DNA of 64,000 nt from Novosphingobium terrae (lineage in GTDB: Bacteria; Pseudomonadota; Alphaproteobacteria; Sphingomonadales; Sphingomonadaceae), in contig NZ_JABVZR010000001.1 of NCBI RefSeq assembly GCF_017163935.1, forward strand, positions 434,001-498,000. Reading direction: 5' to 3'. Both the position numbers and the translations under genes were made by a program. Below are positions 32,255-41,488 of the stretch, piece by piece. Every line of letters begins with the position of its first letter. The stretch's first letter is position 1. The notes beneath the pieces are model-generated. The model searched no databases. It saw only the letters and a list, made by a program, of their open reading frames with translations, and was not told where the DNA came from.

Positions 32255-32483
32255 TGCGAGGGGATTATCCCCTCGCGCTCCCATGACGTCTTCCGACGAA
32301 GCGGCAGTGGCGCCCGTTCGTTGCGCTTAGGCTCTCCACCTGCACCACCTGAGGCGCCGCAGGCCTTCAAACCGATAGCACTGTGTAGGGATTATTGCCT
32401 GCGGCGCAGCGATGTTGCTCTGTGGCCGAACCCGATGCGCTACGTAGACATTCATGGGAGCGCGAGGGGGTAACCCCCTCGCA
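32255..32483. repeat. Composite inverted intergenic repeat, copy B
   Basis: 229 bp between the convergent genes fnrL and ompW. The left cap is TGCGAGGGGATTATCCCCTC with GCGCTCCC; the right cap is GGGAGCGCGAGGGGGTAACC with CCCTCGCA. The left half is an inverted beta unit (CGTCTTCCGACG near the cap), the right half an alpha unit (TACGTAGACATTCATG before the cap). The halves meet at GCGCCGCAGGC...GCCTGCGGCGC. Confidence 0.88.
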
Positions 32484-32501
32484 TTATTCCCTTTTATCCC
32501 T

Positions 32502-33197
32502 TCAAAACCGATAGCTAATACCGCCGCTCACCACCCATGGGTCCAGCCGGTTGCGCGTGCTGAGAACCTCGGTGCCGCCCGCATAGAAATGCGCATTGGT
32601 GCTGACGAAATACTTCTTGGCGTCGAAGCTTAGCCCATAACCATGGCCCAGCGCGATATCGACACCGCTCTGCAACGCCACGCCGAACTCGCTCGACATT
32701 TTGGTCCGCGTCACGCCCAGACCCTGCACAAAACCGCTGGGCTGATCCGAAAGCATGATGAACAGCGCGGGGCCTACGCCGGCATAGGGCTTGATGCCAT
32801 GGCCCAGCGGCAGGTGATATTTGGCGGTGAAGGTGGCGGGGATGATCTTCACGTCGTCGATCGCGCCCTGACCTGCCGCCGCGCCCGCGCCGATGGTGAC
32901 ATGATGGCCGGTGACGCAGCAGATCGTTTCCACCGAGATGTTCTTCGTGAAGAAATACTCAAGCGCGATGGTGGGCACGGCATTGTCATTGGCTTTGGTG
33001 CCCGTCACCGCGCCGTTTGCCACCAGCCCCGCCGCATCGCTGTTGACCTTGGTGACATGGCCGCTGGCCAGCACGGCGGTGCCCAGCACCTTGACCTGAA
33101 AGTGCCCCTGATCGCTGTCATCGGCCTGAGCGGTTCCGGCCATGGCTGCCAGCGCGAGGGCGGCCAGAAGGGCGGCGGGTTTGGTCAGTGTGCGCAT
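32502..33197 (-). CDS. ompW: OmpW-family outer membrane protein
   Basis: 231 aa with a signal peptide (MRTLTKPAALLAALALAAMAGTAQA) and an eight-stranded barrel pattern ending in the outer-membrane signature GGISYRF. Conserved OmpW segments include PTIALEYFFTKNISVET and KYHLPLGHGIKPYAGVGPA. OmpW channels are often raised under low oxygen. Two Fnr-like boxes lie 104-139 bp upstream of its start. Confidence 0.93.
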   Translation of the reverse strand: MRTLTKPAALLAALALAAMAGTAQADDSDQGHFQVKVLGTAVLASGHVTKVNSDAAGLVANGAVTGTKANDNAVPTIALEYFFTKNISVETICCVTGHHVTIGAGAAAGQGAIDDVKIIPATFTAKYHLPLGHGIKPYAGVGPALFIMLSDQPSGFVQGLGVTRTKMSSEFGVALQSGVDIALGHGYGLSFDAKKYFVSTNAHFYAGGTEVLSTRNRLDPWVVSGGISYRF

Positions 33198-33300
33198 GTC
33201 TCAAGTCCTCACCGCCGCGTTCCCCGCCCTGTGCGGAGATGGATGTGTGATGAGCACGCGGCGTTGAGGGCTGCTCTGCACCCCTGCCGCGGCGCCATCA

Positions 33301-33314
33301 TTGACGGGGCGCAA
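33301..33314. promoter_or_regulatory. FNR/FixK-type box 1 (ompW-ccoN region)
   Basis: TTGACGGGGCGCAA keeps the TTG-N8-CAA core of alphaproteobacterial FixK/FnrL sites. It is nearer ompW than ccoN. Confidence 0.55.
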
Positions 33315-33322
33315 CCGCGTAT

Positions 33323-33336
33323 TTGACCTGACGCAA
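33323..33336. promoter_or_regulatory. FNR/FixK-type box 2 (ompW-ccoN region)
   Basis: TTGACCTGACGCAA shares both half-sites with box 1 and starts 22 bp (two helical turns) from it. Confidence 0.6.
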
Positions 33337-33364
33337 ATCCCGCATTTTTGCCGCGTGGCTCAGT

Positions 33365-33378
33365 TTGACGCCGATCAA
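33365..33378 (+). promoter_or_regulatory. FNR box 3, ccoN promoter
   Basis: TTGACGCCGATCAA matches TTGAY-N4-ATCAA. If centred at -41.5, transcription would start near 33413, 28 nt before the ccoN ATG, with CATAGG at the -10 position. GAGAGGGAAGG serves as ribosome-binding site. Confidence 0.82.
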
Positions 33379-33440
33379 TGTCGTTCCATCGCGCCTGGCG
33401 CATAGGCCAGCCTTCCGTTCCGTCATGAGAGGGAAGGCTC

Positions 33441-35111
33441 ATGGGCATCCTCGTTTCGCGCGCCGGTCTGTGGCTGGTGCTATTTCTATGTTGTTTCATC
33501 GCGATGGTGGCCGCGCAGGATTCTGCTTTCGCCATCCATATGGGCATCTGCGCCATCGCCGCGCTGATCGCTATGGGACACGGCGTGATGCGCCCCGACT
33601 ATGCGCGCCTCGCCCGTGGCCAGAGCGCCCTGCCGCCCGCCGACACCAGCCGTTATGACGATGACGTCATCCGCTGGGCCACCATCGCCACGGTGTTCTG
33701 GGGCATGGCCGGGTTCCTTGTGGGACTTATCATCGCGCTGCAACTGTCGTTTCCCGATCTCAACCTAGAGCCGTGGTTCAACTTCGGGCGGATGCGCCCG
33801 CTGCACACCTCGGCGGTGATCTTCGCTTTTGGGGGCAATGCGCTGATCGGCACCAGCTTCTATGTCGTGCAGCGCACCTGCCGGGCGAGGCTGGCCTTCC
33901 CCGGCCTCGCCCGTTTCGTGTTCTGGGGCTATCAGCTCTTCATCGTGCTGGCGGCCACCGGCTATCTGCTGGGCGTCACGCAGGGCAAGGAATATGCCGA
34001 GCCCGAATGGTATGTCGATCTGTGGCTGACGGTCGTGTGGGTCGCCTATCTGCTGGTCTTCGCCTTCACCATCGTGCGCCGCACAGAGCCGCATATCTAT
34101 GTGGCCAACTGGTTCTACCTCTCTTTCATCATCACCGTGGCGATGTTGCATCTGATCAACAATCTGGCCATTCCGGTCAGCTTTCTGGGCACGCGCTCGA
34201 TCAGCTATTTCGCGGGTGTGCAGGGGGCGATGGTGCAGTGGTGGTATGGCCACAACGCCGTGGGCTTCTTCCTGACGGCGGGCTTTCTGGGCATGATGTA
34301 TTACTTCGTGCCCAAGCAGGCGCAGCGGCCGGTCTATAGCTATCGCCTCTCGATCATCCACTTCTGGGCGCTGATTTTCCTCTACATCTGGGCGGGTCCG
34401 CACCACCTGCATTACACGGCGCTGCCCGACTGGGCGCAGACGCTCGGTATGGTGTTCAGCGTGATGCTGTGGATGCCCAGCTGGGGCGGCATGATCAACG
34501 GTCTGATGACGCTCAACGGCGCGTGGGACCGCCTGCGCACCGATCCCATCCTGCGCATGTTCGTGATGTCCCTCGCCTTCTACGGCATGAGCACCTTTGA
34601 AGGCCCGGTGATGTCGGTGAAGAGCGTCAACTCGCTCAGCCACTACACCAACTGGACGATCGGCCATGTGCATTCGGGCGCTCTGGGCTGGAACGGCATG
34701 GTGACCTTCGGTGCGCTCTATTACATGGTGCCGCGCCTGTGGAACCGGCCCGCGATGTATTCGCTGCGCATGGTCAACTGGCACTTCTGGACGGCCACTT
34801 TGGGCATCGTCTTCTATGCCGCCAGCATGTGGGTGGCGGGCGTGACTCAAGGCCTGATGTGGCGCGAATATGGCGCCGACGGCTATCTGGTGAACAGCTT
34901 TGCCGACAGCGTGGCCGCCATCCACCCGATGTATGTGCTGCGCGCCTTCGGGGGCCTGCTGTACCTGACGGGCGCCTGCTTCATGACCTACAACATCTGG
35001 CGCACCATCGCTGTGGGTGACCAGCGCGACGAAAAGCCGCTGCACAACATCGACCAGAACCGCGACAAGGACCGGCCCCTTGGCCAGCCCGTCGCCGTGC
35101 CTGCCGAATAA
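33441..35111 (+). CDS. ccoN: cbb3-type cytochrome c oxidase subunit I
   Basis: 556 aa with at least 12 membrane helices after two extra N-terminal ones. Heme and copper ligands are seen in [27 protein letters not shown], the [13 protein letters not shown] loop and [16 protein letters not shown]. This subunit holds the heme b / heme b3-CuB site that reduces oxygen with high affinity. It starts ccoNOQP and is probably Fnr-activated through box 3. Confidence 0.98.
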   Translation: MGILVSRAGLWLVLFLCCFIAMVAAQDSAFAIHMGICAIAALIAMGHGVMRPDYARLARGQSALPPADTSRYDDDVIRWATIATVFWGMAGFLVGLIIALQLSFPDLNLEPWFNFGRMRPLHTSAVIFAFGGNALIGTSFYVVQRTCRARLAFPGLARFVFWGYQLFIVLAATGYLLGVTQGKEYAEPEWYVDLWLTVVWVAYLLVFAFTIVRRTEPHIYVANWFYLSFIITVAMLHLINNLAIPVSFLGTRSISYFAGVQGAMVQWWYGHNAVGFFLTAGFLGMMYYFVPKQAQRPVYSYRLSIIHFWALIFLYIWAGPHHLHYTALPDWAQTLGMVFSVMLWMPSWGGMINGLMTLNGAWDRLRTDPILRMFVMSLAFYGMSTFEGPVMSVKSVNSLSHYTNWTIGHVHSGALGWNGMVTFGALYYMVPRLWNRPAMYSLRMVNWHFWTATLGIVFYAASMWVAGVTQGLMWREYGADGYLVNSFADSVAAIHPMYVLRAFGGLLYLTGACFMTYNIWRTIAVGDQRDEKPLHNIDQNRDKDRPLGQPVAVPAE

Positions 35112-35125
35112 GGGGGGCTCATCCA

Positions 35126-35890
35126 ATGTCTGCTGAAACGAAACAACCTTTTGCCTGGCACGGCACGCTGGAGCGCAATGTCACCATTCTGGCCGTCTGC
35201 GCCTTTATCGCGGTGATCATCGGCGGTCTGGTGGAGATTGTGCCGCTGTTCTACATCGACAACACCATCGAGAAGGTGAAGGGCGTGCGCCCCTACACCC
35301 CGCTGGAGCAGGCCGGGCGCGACATCTACATCCGCGAGGGCTGCTACCTCTGCCACAGCCAGATGATCCGCCCCTTTCGCGACGAAACCGAGCGTTACGG
35401 CCATTACAGCCTCGCCGCGGAATCGATGTACGATCACCCCTTCCAATGGGGCAGCGAACGCACCGGCCCTGATCTGGCCCGCGTGGGCGGCAAATATTCG
35501 GACGCATGGCATGTGCAGCATCTGACCGCGCCGCGCTCGGTCGTGCCGGAATCGATCATGCCCAATTACGCTTTCCTGTCGAACACTGAACTGAAGGCGG
35601 GCGAGGGCGGCTCGATGCAGGGCGAGCTGAAAGCCCTGCGCGAAACCGGAGTGCCCTACAGCGATGAAGACATCGCCAAGGCCGACGATGATCTGAAGGC
35701 GCAGGCCACCGGCAATGGCACCGATCTGGCCAAGCGCTACGCCAAGGCGCAGGCCCGTGACTTCGACGGCAAGCCCGACACAATCACCGAGATGGATGCG
35801 CTTGTCGCCTACCTTCAGGTGCTGGGCACGATGGTCGATGTCGAAAGCGCCGCCGCACAAGAACACCTCGCACAGGAGAAGGGCCGATGA
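35126..35890 (+). CDS. ccoO: cbb3-type cytochrome c oxidase subunit II (mono-heme)
   Basis: 254 aa. An N-terminal anchor (about residues 20-44) is followed by one heme c site, CYLCH at residues 73-77, and GTxP-type Met ligand regions (MPNYAFL). It passes electrons from CcoP to CcoN. It lies 14 bp after ccoN and overlaps ccoQ by 4 bp. Confidence 0.97.
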   Translation: MSAETKQPFAWHGTLERNVTILAVCAFIAVIIGGLVEIVPLFYIDNTIEKVKGVRPYTPLEQAGRDIYIREGCYLCHSQMIRPFRDETERYGHYSLAAESMYDHPFQWGSERTGPDLARVGGKYSDAWHVQHLTAPRSVVPESIMPNYAFLSNTELKAGEGGSMQGELKALRETGVPYSDEDIAKADDDLKAQATGNGTDLAKRYAKAQARDFDGKPDTITEMDALVAYLQVLGTMVDVESAAAQEHLAQEKGR

Positions 35891-36057
35891 GCGGCGCCGC
35901 GCTTTACGCGCTGCTGCGCAACTTCGCCGATGGCTGGGGGCTGGCGCTGATGATGGGCGTGTTCCTGCTGCTCTGTGCGCGGCCCTTCCTGCCGGGCGGG
36001 CGGAAGAACAGCGAAGCCGCCGCCACCATGATCTTCAAGGACGAAGACGATGACTGA
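35887..36057 (+). CDS. ccoQ: cbb3-type oxidase small subunit CcoQ
   Basis: 56 aa, starting [18 protein letters not shown], with one membrane helix ([20 protein letters not shown]) and an acidic end (FKDEDDD). CcoQ (FixQ) stabilises the oxidase complex. It overlaps ccoO at its start (ATGA) and ccoP at its end, so all of the neighbours are coupled. Confidence 0.93.
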   Translation: MSGAALYALLRNFADGWGLALMMGVFLLLCARPFLPGGRKNSEAAATMIFKDEDDD

Positions 36058-36949
36058 CAAGCGCATCGACGAAGCCACCAACACCGAAACCATGGGGCAC
36101 GAGTGGGACGGCATCGAGGAACTCAACACGCCCCTGCCGCGCTGGTGGCTTTACACCTTCTATGCGTGCATCGCCTTCGCGGTGGGCTACGCTGTGGTCT
36201 ATCCCTCGGTGCCGCTGATCCACGAAGGCACCCATGGCAGCTTCGGCTGGACCAGCCGAGGCGAATACGCCGCCGAGAAAAAGGCCGAAGCCGCCCAGCG
36301 CGCTCCCATGCTGGCCGCCTTGGCGAAAACGCCCATCGAAGACCTGCCCAAAAACCCCGACCTGACGCGTCAGGCGGTGGCGGGCGGTCGCGCGGCCTTC
36401 AAGGTGAACTGTGTGCAATGCCATGGCGCGGGGGCGGCGGGCTCGGTCGGCTATCCCAACCTCAACGATGACGACTGGCTGTGGGGCGGCTCGCTGACCG
36501 ACATCCAGCAGACGCTCACCCACGGCATCCGCTATCCCGGAGATGACCAGACCCGCACCAGCCTGATGCCCAGCTTCGGCCATGACAAGATCCTGACGCC
36601 AGCGCAGGTGCAGGATGCGGCGAGCTTCGTGCGCAGCCTCTCGGGCCTCGAACCCAAGGGAGCCGCAGCCCAACGCGGCGCCGAAATTTTCGCCACCAAC
36701 TGCGTCGCCTGCCACGGCCCCGATGCCAAAGGAGGCCGCCAGTTCGGCGCGCCCAACCTCACCGACCGCATCTGGCTCTATGGCGGCAGCCGGGAACAGG
36801 TGGTGGGCTCGATCACCAACGCCCATGCCGGGGTGATGCCCGCATGGGGGCAGAGGCTCGACCCGGTCACCATCAAGATGCTGGCGGCCTATGTCCACTC
36901 GCTGGGCGGCGGCGAGGCCTTCGCCGCGCCCACCCCGGTGGCAAAGTAA
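36050..36949 (+). CDS. ccoP: cbb3-type cytochrome c oxidase subunit III (di-heme)
   Basis: 299 aa. One membrane helix (about residues 32-51, after LPRWWLYTFY), then two cytochrome c domains with CVQCH at 121-125 and CVACH at 218-222. The FixP N-terminal domain HEWDGIEELNTPLPRWW is clear. It is the electron entry subunit. It overlaps ccoQ by 8 bp. Confidence 0.97.
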   Translation: MTDKRIDEATNTETMGHEWDGIEELNTPLPRWWLYTFYACIAFAVGYAVVYPSVPLIHEGTHGSFGWTSRGEYAAEKKAEAAQRAPMLAALAKTPIEDLPKNPDLTRQAVAGGRAAFKVNCVQCHGAGAAGSVGYPNLNDDDWLWGGSLTDIQQTLTHGIRYPGDDQTRTSLMPSFGHDKILTPAQVQDAASFVRSLSGLEPKGAAAQRGAEIFATNCVACHGPDAKGGRQFGAPNLTDRIWLYGGSREQVVGSITNAHAGVMPAWGQRLDPVTIKMLAAYVHSLGGGEAFAAPTPVAK

Positions 36950-36954
36950 ACGCC

Positions 36955-38430
36955 ATGGTCAGCCTGAACCCCCAAGGCCAGCCCACGCGCAAGCAGCGCC
37001 CGCTGCCCTCCGCCCTGAAACCCAAACCGCAATCAGGCCTCTATGAAAAGAAGCAGCCCGTCTTCCCCCGCAAGATCGACGGGCGCTTCCGCCGCCTGAA
37101 GTGGGGGGTGATGGCCGTCTGTCTGGCGATCTATTACCTCACCCCATGGCTGCGCTGGAACCGTGGGCCTTATGCGCCCGATCAGGCGGTGCTGATCGAT
37201 CTGGCGCACCGCCGCTTCTACATGTTCTCCATCGAGATCTGGCCCCAAGAGTTCTACTTTGTGGCCGGGCTGCTCATCATGGCAGGCATCGGCCTGTTCC
37301 TCGTGACCAGCGCCGTGGGCCGCGCATGGTGCGGCTATGCCTGCCCGCAGACGGTCTGGACCGACCTGTTCCAGCATATCGACCGCTGGTTCGATGGCGA
37401 CCGCAACGCCCAGATCCGCCTCGCCAACGCGCCATGGACGGCGGGCAAACTCGCCCGCCGCCTGAGCAAATGGAGCCTCTACCTGCTGGTCAACGTGGCG
37501 ACGGGCGGCGCATGGATCTTCTATTTCGCCGACGCGCCTACGCTGGCCCATCAGGTCTTCACAGGCACCGCACCGGCCATCGCATATTCCACCATCGCCG
37601 TGCTGGCGGGCACCACGCTGTGGCTGGGCGGCTTTATGCGTGAGCAGGTCTGCGTCTATATGTGCCCCTGGCCGCGCATCCAGTCGGCGATGCTCGACGA
37701 AAAATCGCTGATCGTCACCTACAAGGACTGGCGCGGCGAACCCCGGGGCAAAAGCAGTGGCGGCGATTGCGTTGACTGCAACCTGTGCGCCGCCGTCTGC
37801 CCCACCGGCATCGACATCCGCGACGGCGCGCAGATCGGCTGCATCACCTGCGCCCTGTGCATCGACGCCTGCGACGGCGTGATGGCCAAGACAGGCCGCC
37901 CGCGCGGCTTGATCGACTACGCCACACTGGAAGACAGCGAGAAAGAACGCGCCGGAGCCCCGCCCACCAGCCACGCGAAACTGATCTGGCACGCCCGCAC
38001 GCTGATCTACCTCGGCCTGTGGAGCGCTATCGGCTGCGCTTTGCTGTTCGCGCTCGGCACACGCGAACATCTGGCGATCTCGGTCGCGAAAGACCGCAAC
38101 CCGCCCTTTATGCTGATGAGCGACGGCGCCATCCGCAACGCCTATCTGGTGAAATGGCGCAATATGGAAGACCGCCCGCGCCCCATGCGCCTCACCCTCG
38201 ATGGTATCCCCGGCGCGCGCATGTGGAGCGAGGAGATGGGCAAGGCCCAAGCCACCCGTCAACTCACCCGCACCATCCCTGCCGATCAGACAGAACCCTT
38301 GCGCATCTATGTGATAGCCCCGGCAGGCACGGCGCAACAGCCTCTGGGCTTCACCCTGACTGCCACCGACGCCCAGGGCGGCACCGTCCGCTACGACACA
38401 CGCTTCGACGCCCCTGAAGGAGGCCAATGA
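36955..38430 (+). CDS. ccoG: cbb3 oxidase assembly protein CcoG (ferredoxin-type)
   Basis: 491 aa from ATG 36955. Five membrane helices and two [4Fe-4S] motifs (CVDCNLCAAVCP and CITCALCIDACD, about residues 266-305) plus WCGYACPQTVW earlier. CcoG (FixG/RdxA) is proposed to reduce copper for CuB insertion. It begins five bp after ccoP. Confidence 0.95.
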   Translation: MVSLNPQGQPTRKQRPLPSALKPKPQSGLYEKKQPVFPRKIDGRFRRLKWGVMAVCLAIYYLTPWLRWNRGPYAPDQAVLIDLAHRRFYMFSIEIWPQEFYFVAGLLIMAGIGLFLVTSAVGRAWCGYACPQTVWTDLFQHIDRWFDGDRNAQIRLANAPWTAGKLARRLSKWSLYLLVNVATGGAWIFYFADAPTLAHQVFTGTAPAIAYSTIAVLAGTTLWLGGFMREQVCVYMCPWPRIQSAMLDEKSLIVTYKDWRGEPRGKSSGGDCVDCNLCAAVCPTGIDIRDGAQIGCITCALCIDACDGVMAKTGRPRGLIDYATLEDSEKERAGAPPTSHAKLIWHARTLIYLGLWSAIGCALLFALGTREHLAISVAKDRNPPFMLMSDGAIRNAYLVKWRNMEDRPRPMRLTLDGIPGARMWSEEMGKAQATRQLTRTIPADQTEPLRIYVIAPAGTAQQPLGFTLTATDAQGGTVRYDTRFDAPEGGQ

Positions 38431-38894
38431 TGAGCAGCCTTGCGCAAAAACCCTTCCGCTTCACCGGTTGGCATATGAGTGCCATTCTGGTTGCCTTCTT
38501 CGCGGTGGTGATCGCGGTGAACATCGGCATGGCGCGTCTGGCGGGCAGCACCTTCAGCGGCGTGGTGGTCGAGAACTCCTATGACGCCAGCCAGCAATTC
38601 GACCGCTGGCTGGATGAGGCCGCGAAGGAACAGGCGCTGGGCTGGCATGCTCAGGTGGCGCGGCAGGCCGATGGCCATGTGGTGGTGACGCTGAAGGGCA
38701 AAGGCCTCGACCAGGCTGTGCTGACCGGCGAAGGCTGGCACCCGCTGGGCCAGTTGGCAGACCGCCCGCTGACCTTCCACCGTATCGCTGGCGGCGACTT
38801 CCTCTCGGATCAGGCCTTGCCCGATGGCCGCTGGCGTCTGCGCCTGAAGGTTGCCGCCCAAGGCCACATCTGGCGCGCGAATGAAATGCTGTGA
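38427..38894 (+). CDS. ccoH: cbb3 oxidase assembly protein CcoH (FixH)
   Basis: 155 aa with an N-terminal membrane anchor (MSAILVAFFAVVIAVNIGMA) and the FixH-type periplasmic domain (VVENSYDASQQFDRWLDEAA). It stays with the mature oxidase in other species. It is coupled to ccoG (ATGA overlap) and ccoI (TGATG). Confidence 0.92.
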   Translation: MMSSLAQKPFRFTGWHMSAILVAFFAVVIAVNIGMARLAGSTFSGVVVENSYDASQQFDRWLDEAAKEQALGWHAQVARQADGHVVVTLKGKGLDQAVLTGEGWHPLGQLADRPLTFHRIAGGDFLSDQALPDGRWRLRLKVAAQGHIWRANEML

Positions 38895-41041
38895 TGGCCA
38901 CGCAACCGCACACAGCCCCGAGCCCGCAGACCACCGTTCTGGTGGTTCCCGGCATGCATTGCGCCAGCTGCATGGGCAAGGTGGAGCGGGGCCTGATCGC
39001 TCTGGCGGGGGTGGAAAGCGCCCGCGTCAACCTGTCGGCCCGGCAGGTCAGCGTGCGCCACGATCCGGCCCTGCATGAGCCCGATCTGGTCGCCGCGCTG
39101 GAGCGGATCGGTTTCCCCAGCCAGCCGCGCGGTGAGGATCTGACGCCCCCGATCAGCGCGGTGAAACCCCTGCTGGCGCCGCTGGCGGTGGCGGGCTTTG
39201 CCTGCATGAATGTGATGCTGCTGTCGGTCAGTGTCTGGTCGGGGGCTGGGGGCGCCACGCGCGATCTGTTCCACTGGCTCTCGGCGGGGATCGGCATTCC
39301 GGCGATCCTCTATGCGGGCCGTGTGTTCTTCGCCTCGGCGTGGAGCGCCCTGAAGCATGGCCGCACCAATATGGATGTGCCGATCTCCATCGGGGTGGTG
39401 CTGGCCACCGGCCTCAGCTTCTACGAAACAATCACCCATGGCGCCGAGGCATGGTTCGACGGCACGCTGATGCTGCTGCTCTTCCTGCTGGCGGGCCGCG
39501 TGCTGGACGCCATGATGCGCGACCATGCTCGCGCCGGGGTCGATGCCCTGCTGCGTCAGGCCGCCACCGGCGCCATGGTGGTGAACAAGGACGGCACGCT
39601 GCAATGGCTGAAAGCGCGCGACCTGCTGCCGGGCATGATGATCCGCGTGAGTGCAGGCGAACGTCTCGCCGTTGACGGCACGCTGCTGACGGTCGAGACG
39701 CGCCTCGACCGCAGCCTGCTGACCGGCGAAAGCGCCCCCGTTGCTGCCCGCACGGGCGACGGCCTGCATGCGGGCATGCTCAATCTCGATACGCCGGTCG
39801 ATGTGCGGGTGACCGCCGCCGGGGCCGACACCACCTTGGCCGAGATCGCCCGCCTGATGGAGGCCGCAGGCCAGCACCGGAGCGCCTATGTCCGCATCGC
39901 CGACCGCGCGAGCCGCCTCTATGCCCCCGCCGTCCATACGCTGGCGGCGGCGAGTTTGATCGGCTGGATGCTGGCCGGGGCGGGGGTGTACCACGCCTTG
40001 GTGATCGCCATTTCGGTGCTGATCATCACCTGCCCTTGCGCTTTGGGGCTGGCAGTGCCGGTGGCTCAGGTGGTGGCCGCCTCGGCGTTGATGCGAGGCG
40101 GGGTGATGGTGAAGGATGGCGGCGCGTTGGAGCGCATCGCCCGTGTCGACACCGCGCTGCTCGACAAGACCGGCACACTGACATTGGGGCGCCCCATGCC
40201 CGATGGCCCGGTGCTGGATGGCCTGCCGGACGATGCCGCGCAGGTGGCTTTGGCGCTGGCCAGCCATTCGCGCCATCCGCTCAGCCGAGCGCTGGTGGAA
40301 GCCTTGACCACACGCGACGTGAAGGCAGCGGAACTGGCCGATGTGGTTGAAGTGCCCGGAGAGGGCATGCGCGCGCTCTGGCAAGGTCAGCGCGTTGCGC
40401 TGCGCCGCCCGGATGGCGGGGCAGCATCGCGCGGTATGGTCTGCGCGCTGGACATCGAAAACCGCCCGGCATGGCTGATCCCCTTCGCCGACCGGCTGCG
40501 CCCCGAATATGCAAGGGCCCTCCACTGGCTGCGCGATCTGGGCATCAGCGCACAAATCCTCTCGGGTGACCGGGGGCAATCGGTGGTGGAGACCGCTTGC
40601 GCCACAGGCCTCTTCGCCCGTGCCGGAATGAGCCCTGAAGGCAAGCAGCAGGCCATCGCCATGCTGCGCAACATGGGCCACCGCGTGCTGATGGTGGGGG
40701 ATGGGCTCAACGATGGCCCGGCGCTGGCGGCGGCGGATGCCTCCATCGCGCCGGGCAGCGCCAGCGATGTCGGGCGGCAGGCGGCGGACTTCGTCTTCAT
40801 GGGCGAGTCGCTGCTGGCCTTGCCGCGCGCCGTGGCCGGAGCGCGCGCCACCATGCGCGTGGTGCGCCAGAACTTCGCGCTGGCCATCGGCTACAATCTG
40901 CTGGCGGTGCCGCTGGCGATCTTCGGCTATGTCACGCCTTTGGTGGCGGCCATCGCCATGTCGACCTCCTCGCTGATCGTGATCGGCAATTCGCTGCGGC
41001 TGGCGCTGCCCGCCCGCTGGAAGCGGGATGAGGCCGCATGA
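38894..41041 (+). CDS. ccoI: Copper-transporting P1B-type ATPase CcoI
   Basis: 715 aa. An N-terminal heavy-metal domain has MHCASC (Cys23, Cys26). The membrane metal site is CPC at 380-382, the phosphorylation motif DKTGTLT starts at Asp424, and the hinge is GDGLNDGPAL. CcoI (FixI) exports copper for CuB of the oxidase. It lies between ccoH and ccoS, the standard order. Confidence 0.97.
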   Translation: MATQPHTAPSPQTTVLVVPGMHCASCMGKVERGLIALAGVESARVNLSARQVSVRHDPALHEPDLVAALERIGFPSQPRGEDLTPPISAVKPLLAPLAVAGFACMNVMLLSVSVWSGAGGATRDLFHWLSAGIGIPAILYAGRVFFASAWSALKHGRTNMDVPISIGVVLATGLSFYETITHGAEAWFDGTLMLLLFLLAGRVLDAMMRDHARAGVDALLRQAATGAMVVNKDGTLQWLKARDLLPGMMIRVSAGERLAVDGTLLTVETRLDRSLLTGESAPVAARTGDGLHAGMLNLDTPVDVRVTAAGADTTLAEIARLMEAAGQHRSAYVRIADRASRLYAPAVHTLAAASLIGWMLAGAGVYHALVIAISVLIITCPCALGLAVPVAQVVAASALMRGGVMVKDGGALERIARVDTALLDKTGTLTLGRPMPDGPVLDGLPDDAAQVALALASHSRHPLSRALVEALTTRDVKAAELADVVEVPGEGMRALWQGQRVALRRPDGGAASRGMVCALDIENRPAWLIPFADRLRPEYARALHWLRDLGISAQILSGDRGQSVVETACATGLFARAGMSPEGKQQAIAMLRNMGHRVLMVGDGLNDGPALAAADASIAPGSASDVGRQAADFVFMGESLLALPRAVAGARATMRVVRQNFALAIGYNLLAVPLAIFGYVTPLVAAIAMSTSSLIVIGNSLRLALPARWKRDEAA

Positions 41042-41187
41042 CTGGCCTCGCTTTCCTGATCCCCGTCGCGCTGCTGATGGGGCTGGCGGGGCTCTGGGCA
41101 TTTTTCTGGGCCTTGCGCTCGGGCCAGTTCGAGGATCTCGATGGCGCCGCCGCCCGCATCCTGATCGAGGAAGAGGGCGAGCCATGA
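41038..41187 (+). CDS. ccoS: cbb3 oxidase maturation protein CcoS
   Basis: 49 aa: MTGLAFLIPVALLMGLAGLW, one membrane helix, then FFWALRSGQFEDLDGAAAR, the CcoS signature, and an acidic end. CcoS is needed for heme and copper insertion. It overlaps ccoI and the next small gene by 4 bp each. Confidence 0.93.
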   Translation: MTGLAFLIPVALLMGLAGLWAFFWALRSGQFEDLDGAAARILIEEEGEP

Positions 41188-41438
41188 GGCGCGCAAGACT
41201 CATCGCCCTCTTCGGCCTGATCGCTTTGTTTCCGGCTGCGGTGGGCGCTGCTCCGCATGCGGCAGACGGGCGGACTGTTGCGGTGCCGCTCTGCTCTGGC
41301 GATGGTATTGTGCGCAGCATCACCATGCCTCTGGGCCACAATGATGTGCCCGGTGCGGAGCAGCCCGGATGCTGCGCGAAAGGTTGCCATAACGGTGGTG
41401 CGCGCAAGCGTGGCAAAGGCGGAAAAACTCCGCGCTGA
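41184..41438 (+). CDS. Small secreted Cys-rich protein in the cco operon, unknown function
   Basis: 84 aa. A signal peptide (MRRARLIALFGLIALFPAAVGA) precedes a short mature part with four cysteines (VPLCSGDG; PGCCAKGCHNGG) and a basic end (ARKRGKGGKTPR). The ATG overlaps ccoS by 4 bp, so it is co-translated with the oxidase maturation genes. The CCxxxCH arrangement suggests metal binding, and the location suggests copper or heme handling in the periplasm. It has no family name known to me. Confidence 0.7.
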   Translation: MRRARLIALFGLIALFPAAVGAAPHAADGRTVAVPLCSGDGIVRSITMPLGHNDVPGAEQPGCCAKGCHNGGARKRGKGGKTPR

Positions 41439-41440
41439 TC

Positions 41441-41454
41441 TTGATCGGGCGCAA
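41441..41454 (+). promoter_or_regulatory. FNR box before hemN
   Basis: TTGATCGGGCGCAA, a TTGAT-N4-CGCAA site of the same kind as boxes 1 and 2. Its centre is 41.5 bp before the hemN ATG itself, which would make a class II transcript leaderless, while a good ribosome-binding site (AGAAGGGA) is also present. The actual start site is therefore unclear. Confidence 0.65.
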
Positions 41455-41488
41455 GGATGGCGCGCCACGCCTCTGGCAGAAGGGATGC

